A stretch of 40,609 nucleotides of DNA from Rhizopus sp. PT2906 (GCA_025529335.1 JAMYHX010000585.1:1-40609); one strand, 5' to 3'. Counted from the first letter of the stretch, positions 22,411 through 33,014 are shown. Numbers and translations are program-made. Notes: a model not told the origin generated them from the sequence alone.

Positions 22411-23401
22411 TTATTTAAAGTTATCCTTCATCTTTCGAAGTTTTCCGAGCAATTCGATGGTAGATGAACATGAAGGGTCAATAAGATGGCCTATGGACTC
22501 AACACGCAGGAAGGGATTTGTCAATTTTTCATTACTCAATGTTGAAGGAGTTGTGCATTTGTTTTCTTGAGCCCATTTGATCTTATCTTTGATGTCTTGA
22601 TTATCGGGTTCAACATGGGCTGCAAACTTTAGGTTGGCAAGTGTGTATTCGTGGCCAAAATAGACATGAGTGTCCTCAGGTAATTTCAAGAGCTCACTGA
22701 ATGCGTTCCACATGTCTGAGGGTGAGCCTTCAAAGAATCGACCACATCCTGAGGAAAATAAACTATCGTGATATTTGAGCTATAGTCTTTTTTGAGCCAA
22801 ATTTTGATTATTACCAGTCTCCTGTGAATACAGCATGGTCATTATCCTCTTGGGCAAAGTAGCAAATATGGTCCATGGTATGTCCTGCAGTAGCCAAAGC
22901 ACGGATTTGGATATTGCCGAGTTGGATCGTTTCGTTGGCTTTGACAATATGTGTCACACCCTTGACTTGATCTGAGCCTCCATAACAGGGGACATTTAGC
23001 TTGGATAAAAATTTAGTGTTGCCACCCGCATGGTCCCAATGATGATGTGTTGTAAGGATCCTGTGGAAGGAGTATGAGTTTGAAAAGTAAAGTATGTATG
23101 ATATAACCCTTATTTACATGGATAATTGGTAATCCGGATAAGTGGATTCAAGTGCTTTGAACACGTTATCTGGCTCAACGGGATCAATGGCAGCAGCTTT
23201 TTGATCATGTTACTACTATTTATGAATGGAGTTTCATAACACATACCTTTTTTTGACGTTTGGTCTAATAAAAGATATGCATAACTATTGAAAGTATGAA
23301 TAAAAAGTCATAAGCGTAATATAATCTTACTTGTCTTGAAGGCAAGGAACTGGTTTAACAATCATCTTTTTCAAGGTTGAACGAGCCAAAGAAGAAAGCA
23401 T
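22411..23401 (-). CDS. Glyoxalase II (hydroxyacylglutathione hydrolase)
   Basis: Five exons on the minus strand (23331-23401, 23247-23284, 23118-23196, 22815-23060, 22411-22762) give 261 residues. The metallo-beta-lactamase metal motif THHHWDHAGGN is at about 67-77, AGHTMDH follows, then FTGD with LFSSGCGRFFEG, and YFGHEYTLANLKFA. These are the marks of glyoxalase II, which hydrolyses S-lactoylglutathione to lactate and glutathione, ending methylglyoxal detoxification. The N-terminus MLSSLARSTLKK looks like a mitochondrial presequence, and Met13 opens the conserved MIVKPVPCLQDNYAYLL, so both mitochondrial and cytosolic forms are possible. It is divergent from the gene at 23612 across about 210 nt. 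Confidence 0.93.
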
Positions 23402-23611
23402 AAATAAGAAAAGAAGAGAAAAAAAAAGAATAAAAAAAAAAAATCACTGCATAAGCAACACTTTCTGACAATCAAAAGGAAAAATAAAAATCCTTTGCGT
23501 GGGGCGTACTTTGCATTTACTTAAAGAAGCTCAAAAGACAGAAAAGAGAGATGACGCGTTTATTTTAAATACGCCACTGTTATATTTTTATACTTTTTTT
23601 TTTTTCCTTAC
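23402..23611. promoter_or_regulatory. Shared divergent promoter region
   Basis: 210 nt separate the start codons of glyoxalase II (minus) and the 136-residue orphan (plus). It has A-rich tracts near the glyoxalase side, a T tract just before the orphan ATG and a TATATTTTTATAC segment at about 23580-23592. Both transcripts probably use it. Confidence 0.55.
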
Positions 23612-24067
23612 ATGTCAACTTCATTCTGGGATGCACCTCTTTTATCACCTTTACTTGTGCACATGTCCAACTCATTAAAAAGATCTCGTTCGACTGAATC
23701 ATTAGAAACAGCCTTTAAACGATCTAAACCTTTTGATCCTGAATCAACGTAACAAAGTTGGAAAAAGAATATAATGTATAAAGTATTAACTAGAAGTAAC
23801 ATCCAAGATAGGGAAACCAATAGAGAAATATACCCAGTTATCAAAAAGATCACTATATCCACCAAGACACCCCCTTCTAGTTATGAAAATGTCAATCGAG
23901 TCTTACATTCTATTCATGTTGAAAGATTTGGCAATCCAGAAGAAAGGGAACGTTGGTGGGAGCAAGAAGGCAAAGATATAGAAATGGAAGAAGTGAATGA
24001 TTATTATACAACAAACAATTCGATCCTAAGACAAGCATTTTTAGAAAGAAGACACCAAGACGCATAA
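23612..24067 (+). CDS. Small orphan protein with basic nuclear-type patches
   Basis: Exons 23612-23748 and 23794-24067, joined across a 45-nt GT-AG intron with a TTAACTAG end, give 136 residues. The join keeps phase and removes the stop that otherwise closes the first frame. The N-terminal part holds two basic clusters (SLKRSRSTESL, AFKRSKPFDP) resembling a bipartite nuclear signal. The middle (KKITISTKTPPSSYENVNRV) leads into a helical, acidic C-terminus (FGNPEERERWWEQEGKDIEM). I do not recognise the family. Its intron structure and divergent promoter support expression; nuclear location is inference only. Confidence 0.65.
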
Positions 24068-24197
24068 TTTTCTTAATTTGGACAAAAACCTATTACATAT
24101 TGTGTGTGTTTAAAAGACTGCATTTGCCTATAAAAAGTCCCCTTGCTTTAGTATTATTATTTTTTCTTTTTTTTTTTAAAAAAAATTATCCTTCATT

Positions 24198-26210
24198 ATG
24201 TCAAAGATACTCAATTATTCAAGCTTTGATACGATTCAAGATTCAGTTGATCATGTCAGACAGATTTTCTTTACTGGTAAAAAAAATAATAATAATATCA
24301 TGCTTTGCCAATAAACCTCTTTATCCATTATATATAAAGGCAAATCTAGAGAAATGCGGTTTCGAAAGATGCAACTTGAAAGGCTCTATTCATTAGTCAA
24401 AGAAAATGAAGAAAGGTTTTATAAAGCTTTGAAACAGGATTTGAATAAACCTAGACTCGAAGCATTCACGGGGGATATTGCACCTGTCCTGGATGAATGT
24501 CTTTATTTTCTTGAAGTAAAATTGTTGATTTGACCATAAGAGTTTTCTAATGATGAATGTCTATATAGAATTTGGATACATTAGTCAAGGATAAAACAAT
24601 GAAGCCTAGGAGTTTAATAAATAAATCCGAAAAAGTCATTACTCGTCGTGATCCACTTGGTGTTGTTCTTATCATTGGATGTTGGAACTATCCAGTTCAG
24701 GTAGATTAATGAAAATGCTCAATTGACCATAATAATAATAATAGCATTGCTCTAGCTTTCTCTGGTTCCTTTAGCTGGTGCTATTGCCGCTGGTAACTGT
24801 GCTATCCTCAAGGTATATAAAGGGAACACAGTAAATAAGCAGTAATATTGATCCCTTCTATTTTTATTAGCCATCTGAGGTAGCACCTCATACGGCTGCA
24901 CTCATCACTGAGCTATTCCCCAAATATTTGGACTCAAGCTGCTATCGCATTGTTAATGGTGGTGTTGAAGAGTCCACTGAATTATTGAAGAATCCATTCG
25001 ATCATATCTTTTATACCGGAAATAGCACGGTTGGTAAAATTGTTATGGAAGCTGCTTCTAAGCACTTGACTCCTGTAACACTTGAATTGGGTGGCAAATC
25101 GTAAGTACAGAAATGCGCCCAAGAGCAATAAGCCAACATTTAATAGACCCGCTATCGTGCTGGAAGACGCTAGCATTCAATTGACAGCTAATCGAATCGC
25201 CTTTGGAAAGTTTTATAATGCAGGACAGGTAAATTAATAAGTTACATAAAAGCAATCATTTGACATGAAGCGTAGATCTGTATTGGTGTTGACTATGTAT
25301 TGATCCATAAAAGCCGCTTAAACGACTTTACTGAAGCCTTCAAGAAAACAGTCCATGAATGGTATGGCCCCAATCCTAAGGAATCTAATAACTATGCTCG
25401 TATTGTTGCTGATAGACATGTTGATCGTCTTCAAGCTATCTTGGATAACCGTAAAAGTGGTCAAGTCGTTCTAGGTGGTCAAATTGATAAAAAAGATCGC
25501 TATGTGGCTCCTACCTTGATTACAAACGTTCGATTTGATGATCCTTCTTTAATGAGTGAAGAAATATTCGGGCCTATTTTACCCGTGCTTACCTTTAATA
25601 CCTTGGAAGAGGCTATTGCCCTTGTAAACAGAAAGTGAGTAGCCTATAGTAAAAAGAGAGCTCTACGCTAATCATATATATGGCATAGGGACCCGCCACT
25701 TGCATTATATGTATTCACCCAAAAGAAGAAACTGGCTGAACAAGGTAAGAATAAAAAGCTGCTCTCTTTCCCTCAATCTGAAACTAATCCAAAACTACAG
25801 TTTTGAGAAATACACGTTCTGGTGGTGTTTGTATTAATGACTGTTTGGTACATCAAGCAGGTACGTCCCTTGATTAAATGCATGATGACATCAAAGTCTA
25901 ACCTTAAGGTCTAATAGAGTATAGCCTTCCCTTTGGAGGAGTAGGTACATCTGGTATGGGCAACTATCATGGGGAAAAGAGCTTCAACACCTTCACACAT
26001 GAGCGTGGCATGATACTAAAGAAGCAAAACAAGGAAAGGGCTGTCAGCATGCGTTATCCACCTTATACTGACCGCAAACTTAAGATAATCAGCTTCGTAC
26101 TGGTGAAGCATCCTTGGCTTGTATGGCTAACGGCTTATCGTACTCCTCTTAAATTAATAACCTTTATCCTCGTCTTGCTCAGCGTTGTAGCAAAAATGAA
26201 GCGAGCTTGA
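24198..26210 (+). CDS. Class-3 fatty aldehyde dehydrogenase, tail-anchored
   Basis: Ten exons (24198-24276, 24340-24515, 24569-24700, 24756-24812, 24871-25100, 25147-25228, 25276-25634, 25689-25744, 25801-25860, 25909-26210) give 510 residues in continuous phase. Family marks are FFTGKSREMRFRKMQLERLY, GVVLIIGCWNYPVQ, GAIAAGNCAILKPSEVAPHT, FYTGNSTVGK, the catalytic Glu220 in TLELGGKS, the catalytic Cys254 in GQICIG, EEIFGPILPV and FGGVGTSGMGNYHG. The C-terminus ends in a hydrophobic stretch (LKLITFILVLLSVVAKMKRA) like the ER or peroxisome anchor of fatty aldehyde dehydrogenases. It oxidises long-chain aldehydes to fatty acids with NAD(P)+. Ile replaces the usual Thr before the catalytic Cys. 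Confidence 0.94.
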
Positions 26211-26362
26211 TTTTATGAATAATTTTGTATCTTTTGGGATAAAAATAAATAAGCTTGTTATCTTTATTAAGCGCAGCAAATGATATGTTTGATGATCTCA
26301 GTGCTCTCTCTCTCTCTCTCTGTATGTGTGTGCGCACCATATCTGGAATTGTGCTGACAGTA

Positions 26363-26413
26363 CACTTTTTCCGGAAACTTTTTGCATATACTCCATGTAA
26401 CACTTTGCGTTGA
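26363..26413 (+). repeat. Left terminal inverted repeat
   Basis: The 51-nt arm pairs with 27231-27281 with six transition differences. Confidence 0.75.
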
Positions 26414-27230
26414 CGTGTTTGATAAGATAATCATTATAATAACTCGAGTATAATAAAGTAAAGCATACATACATTCTACTTTACATTCCTTTATCGCATC
26501 TGATAAGAATAACTTATAATAATAACATAAGCATAAATAATCACATTGACCACATTTATCATACTGACAACATTAACATTCCCTATAAAACTCTCACACA
26601 AACTTAATAATATTCAGCTTTTCTTTTTAAAGAACCTAATTCACAAGTCATCGACTTAACTGCCTTTTTTCAATAACAAAGCTGAATACAACAAAAATTA
26701 TATTCAACTGCAATCAATATATGCAATGACAAGCAAAATATCGATGGAAAATTATTAATAACCCTTCAGGTAATCTCGGATATACATAAGCGACAATACA
26801 AGAAGATCAGGGACTGCCCCTTGAAAGCGCCACCTAATATTTCAAAATCCTTGCAATATACCGAGTATGGAATTAGCTATTGTGGGTGTTTAAAGCGAAA
26901 TATGAAACGTCTTTTCACGGGAAGAACCATCATGAAGAAAGTGTGGCCCCAATTGAAGAGCCTCAAGACACCCAATCAAGTTCTATCTACATCGTGGAAA
27001 CATGTATTGAAAAAAAAATAATAATAATTGTTGATCATCTCTGCAAAAAACAGATGACTATCATCATAATGATAACTTTTCTATCTTCGTCAAGCATATT
27101 TTTCAGTCCAGCTTCCTGAATGAGCGGTGCTATTTTGAGCATTGCGAGTTATGATCGTGATATACGCAAATTATAAAAATTTAACTGCGGTAAAGTTTAT
27201 TTTTGGTAAGAGGCATATCAGCATCTGCAC

Positions 27231-27281
27231 TTAACACAAAGCGTTACACGGAGTATACGCAAAAAGTTTCCGGGAAAAGTG
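27231..27281 (-). repeat. Right terminal inverted repeat
   Basis: Inverted partner of 26363-26413, followed by TA. Confidence 0.75.
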
Positions 27282-27672
27282 TATTATGTATTCAAATGAC
27301 TGTGCCCCGATGATCAACTGACATCATTACCATCGCCCATTGCCAAGTATAATGCGTTTAGGCACTACCTACCTTCTTTCAGGTAGGAGGTGTATATGTA
27401 AGGATATATAGTTCATCCACATGAAGATGAATTTACCATTGAAATAGTATTGTCTATTAGCATATATTCTGTCATAATACCTTGAACTATATACACATTA
27501 ACTTTAAGGTACAAATTAATAAATTCATCGTCTATGGTCTCCCTTTTTTAATCCAGATGCTCCAATAAGTATCGAATTTCCCTTTATGACATTTAAGGAA
27601 AGGAAATAAAGTTGAGTGACTGGTCGTTTATTTTCTCACGCCCTGATTGGTCTAAATTTTTTATCTTTATTT

Positions 27673-27680
27673 TATAAAAG
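27673..27680 (+). promoter_or_regulatory. TATA box of the arginase gene
   Basis: TATAAAAG lies 54 nt before the arginase ATG and is followed by a pyrimidine-rich stretch. Confidence 0.6.
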
Positions 27681-27733
27681 CACGCAGTGTTCTTTTATCT
27701 TCTTATTCTTTTTAGGTTTAAAAAAAAAATAAA

Positions 27734-28723
27734 ATGTCTGCTGTTGAATACAAGTTTTTGAAGGAAAAGTCAGTTTCCGTTATCGGTGTCCCTTTCAATG
27801 GAGGCCAACCACGCACTGGTGTTGAAGATGGCCCTATTCGCTTAGTTGAATTTGGCTTACTTAATCAGTTACAAGAAATGGGCTGGAAAGTATCCTATGA
27901 ATCAAACGAAGACATTCACTCCTTACGTCCTCAAGAAGATCCAGATGTCCTCAACTTGAAGCAACCCAGATATGTATCTGCTGTAACTGAACACGTATCC
28001 AAGCAAATCTACCAAAGTGCAAAGGATGGTAAATTCGTTTTAACTTTGGGTGGTGATCACTCAGTCGCTTTGGCTACTGTCTCTGGTGTATTCAGCGCTC
28101 ATCCTAATGCTTGTCTTATTTGGGTTGATGCTCATGCTGTAAGTTATATTTGGCGTGTGAAATTTATATATGGTACTAACGATATTTAGGATATCAATAC
28201 TCCTGAAACCACCGATTCAGGCAACATTCATGGATGCCCCGTCAGCTTCCTGGCTGGTATTGCCAATGATCATCCTAACTTTAGATGGGTTAAGCCCTTG
28301 CTCAAGACAAACCGCCTTTCTTACATTGGTTTACGCGACGTTGATGATGGTGAAAAGAGAATTATTCGTGAACACAACATTCAAGCCTTTTCTATGCACC
28401 ATGTTGACAAGTATGGTATTGGAAAAGTAGTTGAAATGGCTCTTGATCACATCAACCCTAACAGAGATCTTCCTATCCACCTCTCATTTGATGTTGATGC
28501 CTTGGACCCTACTGTTGCTCCTAGCACTGGTACTCCTGTTCGTGGCGGATTGACCTTCCGTGAAGGTCATTATATTTGTGAAGCACTAGCTGAAACTGGA
28601 TTATTGGTTGCAGCTGATATAATGGAAGTTAATCCATCCTTAGCAGACCCTGAAGCAGTTTTCCAAACAGTGCAAATCGGTTGTTCACTTTCAAGATGCT
28701 GCTTGGGTGAAACTCTTTTATAA
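27734..28723 (+). CDS. CAR1: Arginase
   Basis: Exons 27734-28138 and 28190-28723 give 312 residues, typical for the family. The intron (51 nt) has a perfect TACTAAC branch site. The manganese ligands are all present: His109 in GGDHSVAL, Asp132/His134/Asp136 in WVDAHAD (split by the intron), and Asp236/Asp238 in FDVDALDP. The substrate loop NTPETTDSGNIHG and DIMEVNPSL are intact. It hydrolyses arginine to ornithine and urea, feeding nitrogen catabolism and polyamine or proline synthesis. There is no obvious mitochondrial presequence (MSAVEYKFLKEKSVSVIG), so a cytosolic enzyme is inferred. The strong TATA box and favoured codons suggest robust, inducible expression. Confidence 0.97.
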
Positions 28724-29647
28724 ACTAAAACTTATTTATTTATTTTCCTTCATAAACCTGCACTAAATCTCATAGAACACCCCTCTCTTTAAAATAAATA
28801 TTTATATTTTTCTCACACTGAATAACACAAATGACATCAAACGAGAGAATTGACTCTAAAAGGAAACTCGTGACCCACTGGATCGTGTGAACATTTAAAG
28901 TTTAAGGAACACCAACCATGATTGACATTTGTCACTAATCAGATTAGATATCCATCGGCGGGACTTATCGGTTTAATCATACATTGATTTCCGAAAAATA
29001 CAGCTGCGCCCTTGGTAAGAGTAGATGTCGCGCCAAGCATAGCATCTTGAGAATATCCCGTAGGCCTTATAATAAATATTCATTTTACACAGTTAAATAG
29101 TGTCAGTTTTTAAAAGATGCAACATCAAGTAATACTAAAAGAACAAAGGATACTATGAGATTATTCCTGCTCTGAGATAAACGGGTTCTTAGTTTTACAA
29201 CTGGGACATCTGAATCTAGAGATGACATATGCTTATTTTGTTAATGTAATGATAATTGCCTTGGTTTCAATACACATGAATTTATGTTTGGTTACGACAT
29301 TAGAATTAAAATTCAACTGTATTAAAGATTAACAAAGAACATTATTTAAATTCTTTTCGGCAATGTTCAACATTAGCAACTTGGGCATTTCGCACAGCAT
29401 CAAGAGATGTAACAAAGATACTTGTTGAAATGTACATTTAGATTGTTTAATAATTGCAACTGTGAGTATTCGAAAAAAAAAAAAGAAAGAAAGAAAGCAA
29501 AGCAAAGGAAAGCAAGCCTGTTTGTATGCTTCTCTTTTTACATGCTAACGGCAAGCGATAAAAAAAACATAATCATATGATACTCACGTGAAGATCACGT
29601 GAAAATATTTAAATATAATAGTTTGAAGGTTCATCAGAAAATGTGAA
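28724..29647. other. Gene-free region between arginase and tRNA-Arg
   Basis: 924 nt, AT-rich. It holds the arginase 3' end, a purine-rich A/G tract at 29473-29515, and two CACGTG sites just before the tRNA gene. No coding exon or further RNA gene is recognised. Confidence 0.55.
29585..29601. promoter_or_regulatory. Paired CACGTG E-boxes
   Basis: CACGTG occurs at 29585-29590 and 29596-29601, 11 nt apart (one helical turn), about 47 nt before the tRNA gene. CACGTG is the core bound by bHLH factors such as Cbf1. Function here is inferred. Confidence 0.4.
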
Positions 29648-29721
29648 GCCCGATTGGCCAAATTGGATACGGCGTCCGCCTTCTAAGCGGAAGATTGCGG
29701 GTTCGACCCCCGCATTGGGTA
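29648..29721 (+). tRNA. tRNA-Arg (anticodon UCU)
   Basis: A full cloverleaf without an intron. The acceptor stem GCCCGAT pairs with ATTGGGT, using G-U wobbles at the first and fifth pairs. The D arm is TGGCCAAATTGG. The anticodon stem is TCCGC/GCGGA with loop CTTCTAA, giving TCT. The T arm GCGGG-TTCGACC-CCCGC contains the B box. The discriminator base is A. A T6 run follows for RNA polymerase III. Confidence 0.95.
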
Positions 29722-29725
29722 CTTC

Positions 29726-29731
29726 TTTTTT
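29726..29731 (+). terminator. Pol III terminator of tRNA-Arg
   Basis: Six consecutive T residues begin four bases after the discriminator base. Confidence 0.8.
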
Positions 29732-29952
29732 GAAATTTTTACAGGATAAATATTTATCCATTGTACTACTATTTTTGGAGATTTGTTTCAGAAGATGACA
29801 TCGTTGAAAGACTCTCATCCCAATGTAAAGAAACCAACAAAAAAAGGAAATATAAATAACATCAACTTTTACAGCAACAAACCTACTGTACCCTTTTTGG
29901 TATCTTGTACTCTGCATGTCTTATGCAAGTTTTTATGATTTATGATTTATGA

Positions 29953-30040
29953 ATTTATCATTTATCATTTATTATTTATCATTTATTATTTATCATTTAT
30001 TATTTATCATTTATTATTTATCATTTATCATTTATTTTAT
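29953..30040. repeat. 14-nt minisatellite, TTTATCATTTATTA unit
   Basis: Roughly five to six tandem copies of TTTATCATTTATTA with 7-nt half-unit variants (TTTATCA / TTTATTA). Confidence 0.9.
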
Positions 30041-30255
30041 ATTGCATATTTACTTATCCAAACAGTATAAATATCCCCAAATTATTCTTGAAATAAACAA
30101 CATCTTAAGACACAATCTTCTGATCACAATAACTTTTCTTATATCTTAAGCAACATTTTGCTTATATAACTTCTTTATTTTATCTTTTTACTTTATCTCT
30201 TTACTTTATCTCCCAAGACTTAGCATTATATTGCTCTATATTGATCTTATATAAA

Positions 30256-31085
30256 GATCTGGTGGTCACTATAACAACGAATCCTACTTACAAAACTTAT
30301 TTTTAACCTTACTATTAACACCTTTCCCCTTACTATCACCCAGTAACACTACACTTTTATTATTTTACCTTATTCTTACAATAAATGTTTATTGTACCTC
30401 TTATATAACTCTTTATTGATCTCTAAAAGTCCCTTGAAGTAACATTATACTTCATTGTAACTCTATTTTATCAAGCAAACCTTATTGCTATCTCTATTTG
30501 ACCTATACAAGATCTGATGGTGACTTATCGGGCCAGTTATCATTAAATACCTTATTACAAGGCTACTTTATTATCAAGAACCTACAACTGTCAGGTAAAT
30601 CTTATTAAACAACACAAGCCTAAGTCATAAAAGACACCCATTTACAACAGTGTTTAAAAGCACTGTTCCTCACACATTCCAACAAACTGTGCGAATGCTT
30701 ATCTCCTTATTTTTTTCTTCTTTTATTTTTACTTTTCAATTCACATTTATTATCTCTGATCTTGTATAATCAGGATCTGGTGGTCACTTACACGACATAT
30801 TATATTCGTCTATTACTTTATTTTACTCTTTTTTACTTTAAACCTATGTTAAACTCACCAAGGTCATTAAGCTAAAACAAACAATCCAGTATAAATAACC
30901 ATTGGTTGCTCTCTCTTTTCACTTTACTTCTTTATTTTATATTTATACTTTTTTATCAATGAATCTTATTTTGTGCCTAAAGCAATCCTCTGGTACTAAC
31001 TATCTCACGTAAATATAAGTCCCTTGAAGCAGTTATAATTTTGTTGTATCACTACAAGTTTATTACAAGAAGATCTGGTGGTCAA
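30256..31085. repeat. Four diverged, regularly spaced repeats with GATCTGGTGGTCAC core
   Basis: Cores start at 30256, 30511, 30774 and 31072 (spacings 255, 263 and 298 nt). Copies 3 and 4 share a further ACGACATATTAT after the core. Copies 1 and 3 each carry an AAGTCCCTTGAAG segment 50-85 nt before the next core. This is consistent with an old tandem or satellite-like array. Confidence 0.65.
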
Positions 31086-32247
31086 AAAACGACATATTAT
31101 TAACATATTCAACAACTTATACAACTAGCAGCTCTTTAAATTAACTAAATTAACCCAAGCTTTAAGCCAACCTGCACACAAAGCCAAAATGTACAAACGT
31201 TGTGTAAAGTCAACTTGGCAATTTGACTAAAATCGATTAATCTATCCGCGCCGCTTTGGTAAGCCTGAGCTTACAAATAGTTTATCAACAAAAAAGAATG
31301 TAATGTATTCCTTTATATCTCTCTAATTTACCGATCATTCCTCTTATTTTCTTACAATCTTGTATACAATAAAAGTTCCTGATTCTATATAATCCTTTAT
31401 TATTCGCAATGGTCTTATACATAATGTATCTTACCATTTAGAAGATATTCTATATTCGCTTTTAATTTGCTCCTTTTAAGCACATTATGTACATAATCCT
31501 ATTAAACGCTATTATAAAATGGTTGACAACACTCTCTGTAAGAGGTATCTTTTATATATAAGATTCATTTAACTTATAATGTTTGATGAGAGATTTCATT
31601 GCGCTATACAATATACGGGCTACTTCTTCAGAGCATACATAAATACTATATCTAGTATTATTCTAGAAAAGAAACGAAAGATTATTTGATACTATTATTA
31701 TGATATAGGCTAGTATCGTCTGTTCACGTCTCGAATAATTTCGTTAAAATTCTCTTTTAAATAGCAGCAGGCCAAATATAGATTATTATATTTATTTCTA
31801 CTTTGTAAAGTTGATACTTTTTATCTTAAAGGCTTGTATAAAAGCAATGCAACCGATAGAGTGAAAAAAAAGCAGCCATCTTTCTGTATGATGCTCATTT
31901 TAATAAAGAAAATAATAATATACTTTTTTTTTGGTAACCAGAAGCGTTATCTCTAGTCACTAGAACTGTTATATATATTCGTTTTTAAGAAAAAAATATA
32001 GCTATCTTTATTGTAAAGCTTAATCACAAGGAAGAATTACAAGAACTCTACGGAAATAATCCAGGCGAAGGTAATTAGAATTTGATCTGCATGGTTTTTT
32101 CTACTTTAATTTTGACTTGACCTCGTATATTTTTTATTATTCAAAGAATGCATCCTTAAAAAAGTATTTAAAGCGACAATAGCTTCGGCCATTTTGTTCT
32201 TTTTTCCTGTCATTTTCTGTTTACTTTTCATTTTACCTTTTATTTCG

Positions 32248-32961
32248 ATGAAACGCTCCCGAATAATAGGTAAATAGGACTTTTTGGTAATCAAGCGCTC
32301 ATTCGTATCTTTATCTCTTTAGCTACCCTCACAATTATCCCTTTTTTTGCCGCTCATACGCTGGCACAATATAAGGCCGACCAAGATATAGCGACGTTGA
32401 CTTTTGCAATGACCAAGCACTTTACTGTTACAATTCCCGAAGGCGGACCACAACAAACGGATTTGACTTCACTCGCCCACGAAGATTATGCTAGAAATAA
32501 CGATGCATACAGGACAGCTTTCCCTTATGATCCTCAAGATGAATATTACGACCCAATAGACGAAATACTCTATGGTGAATATGATCCAATTGAAGATCAA
32601 AATGATTTCGACCCCTATGACGGGTATGGTAACGAGGATTTCTACGATGTTGTTGATGATCCCTACGACAACTATGGTAATGGTAATGGTAATCATAAGG
32701 AACCTCAAGGAAAGTCTACTTCTGTTGATACTAAGACTAAAGTTCCCCTTACTCCAAAAGGTAGAGTTCAAAACTAACTGAAAAAAAAAGTGTTGCTAAT
32801 CAAATGTTTTAAAAGTTGGTTATTCCACTATCGCTCCTGTAACTAAGAGTTCTGCCGCTTCTCCTAGTGCCTCTAGTAGCGCCTCTAGTAGCGCCTCTAA
32901 ATCATCTTCTGGTCAAGTGATTTCCTGTAAAACCGATGGACAGGTTGCATTGACTTATGTA

Positions 32962-33014
<53 letters not shown>

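Larger units (their letters stand above)
26363..27281. mobile_element. Non-autonomous DNA element with 51-bp terminal inverted repeats (Tc1/mariner-like)
   Basis: The left arm begins CACTTTTTCCGGAAACTTTT and the right arm, read from 27281 on the other strand, begins CACTTTTCCCGGAAACTTTT. The two 51-nt arms agree at 45 positions, and all six differences are transitions. TA dinucleotides flank both ends (26361-26362 and 27282-27283), as expected for TA-targeting Tc1/mariner insertion. The 919-bp body has no intact transposase frame, so it is a decayed or non-autonomous copy. Confidence 0.7.
26211..27733. other. Gene-free region between ALDH and arginase
   Basis: 1.5 kb containing a (CT)n tract at about 26303-26321, the inverted-repeat element at 26363-27281, a hairpin CACTACCTACC / GGTAGGAGGTG at about 27363-27392, and the arginase promoter. 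The two overlapping plus-strand frames at 26821-27119 lie inside the element, are low quality and match no product I know. Confidence 0.55.
29722..32247. other. Gene-free AT-rich region with repeats
   Basis: 2.5 kb with no credible coding exon. It contains a 14-nt minisatellite (29953-30040), four related GATCTGGTGG-type repeats at 255-298 nt spacing (30256-31085), two AAGTCCCTTGAAG copies (30428 and 31018) and a 7-bp dyad AACAGTG/CACTGTT at 30646-30667. The last few hundred bases presumably include the promoter of the NodB-like gene. No known RNA gene was recognised apart from the tRNA at its left edge. Confidence 0.6.

Noticed and set aside
26821..27119. Two overlapping plus-strand frames that might be transposase remnants
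   Set aside because: They lie inside the inverted-repeat element, but I see no DDE-type motif or helix-turn-helix to support the call.
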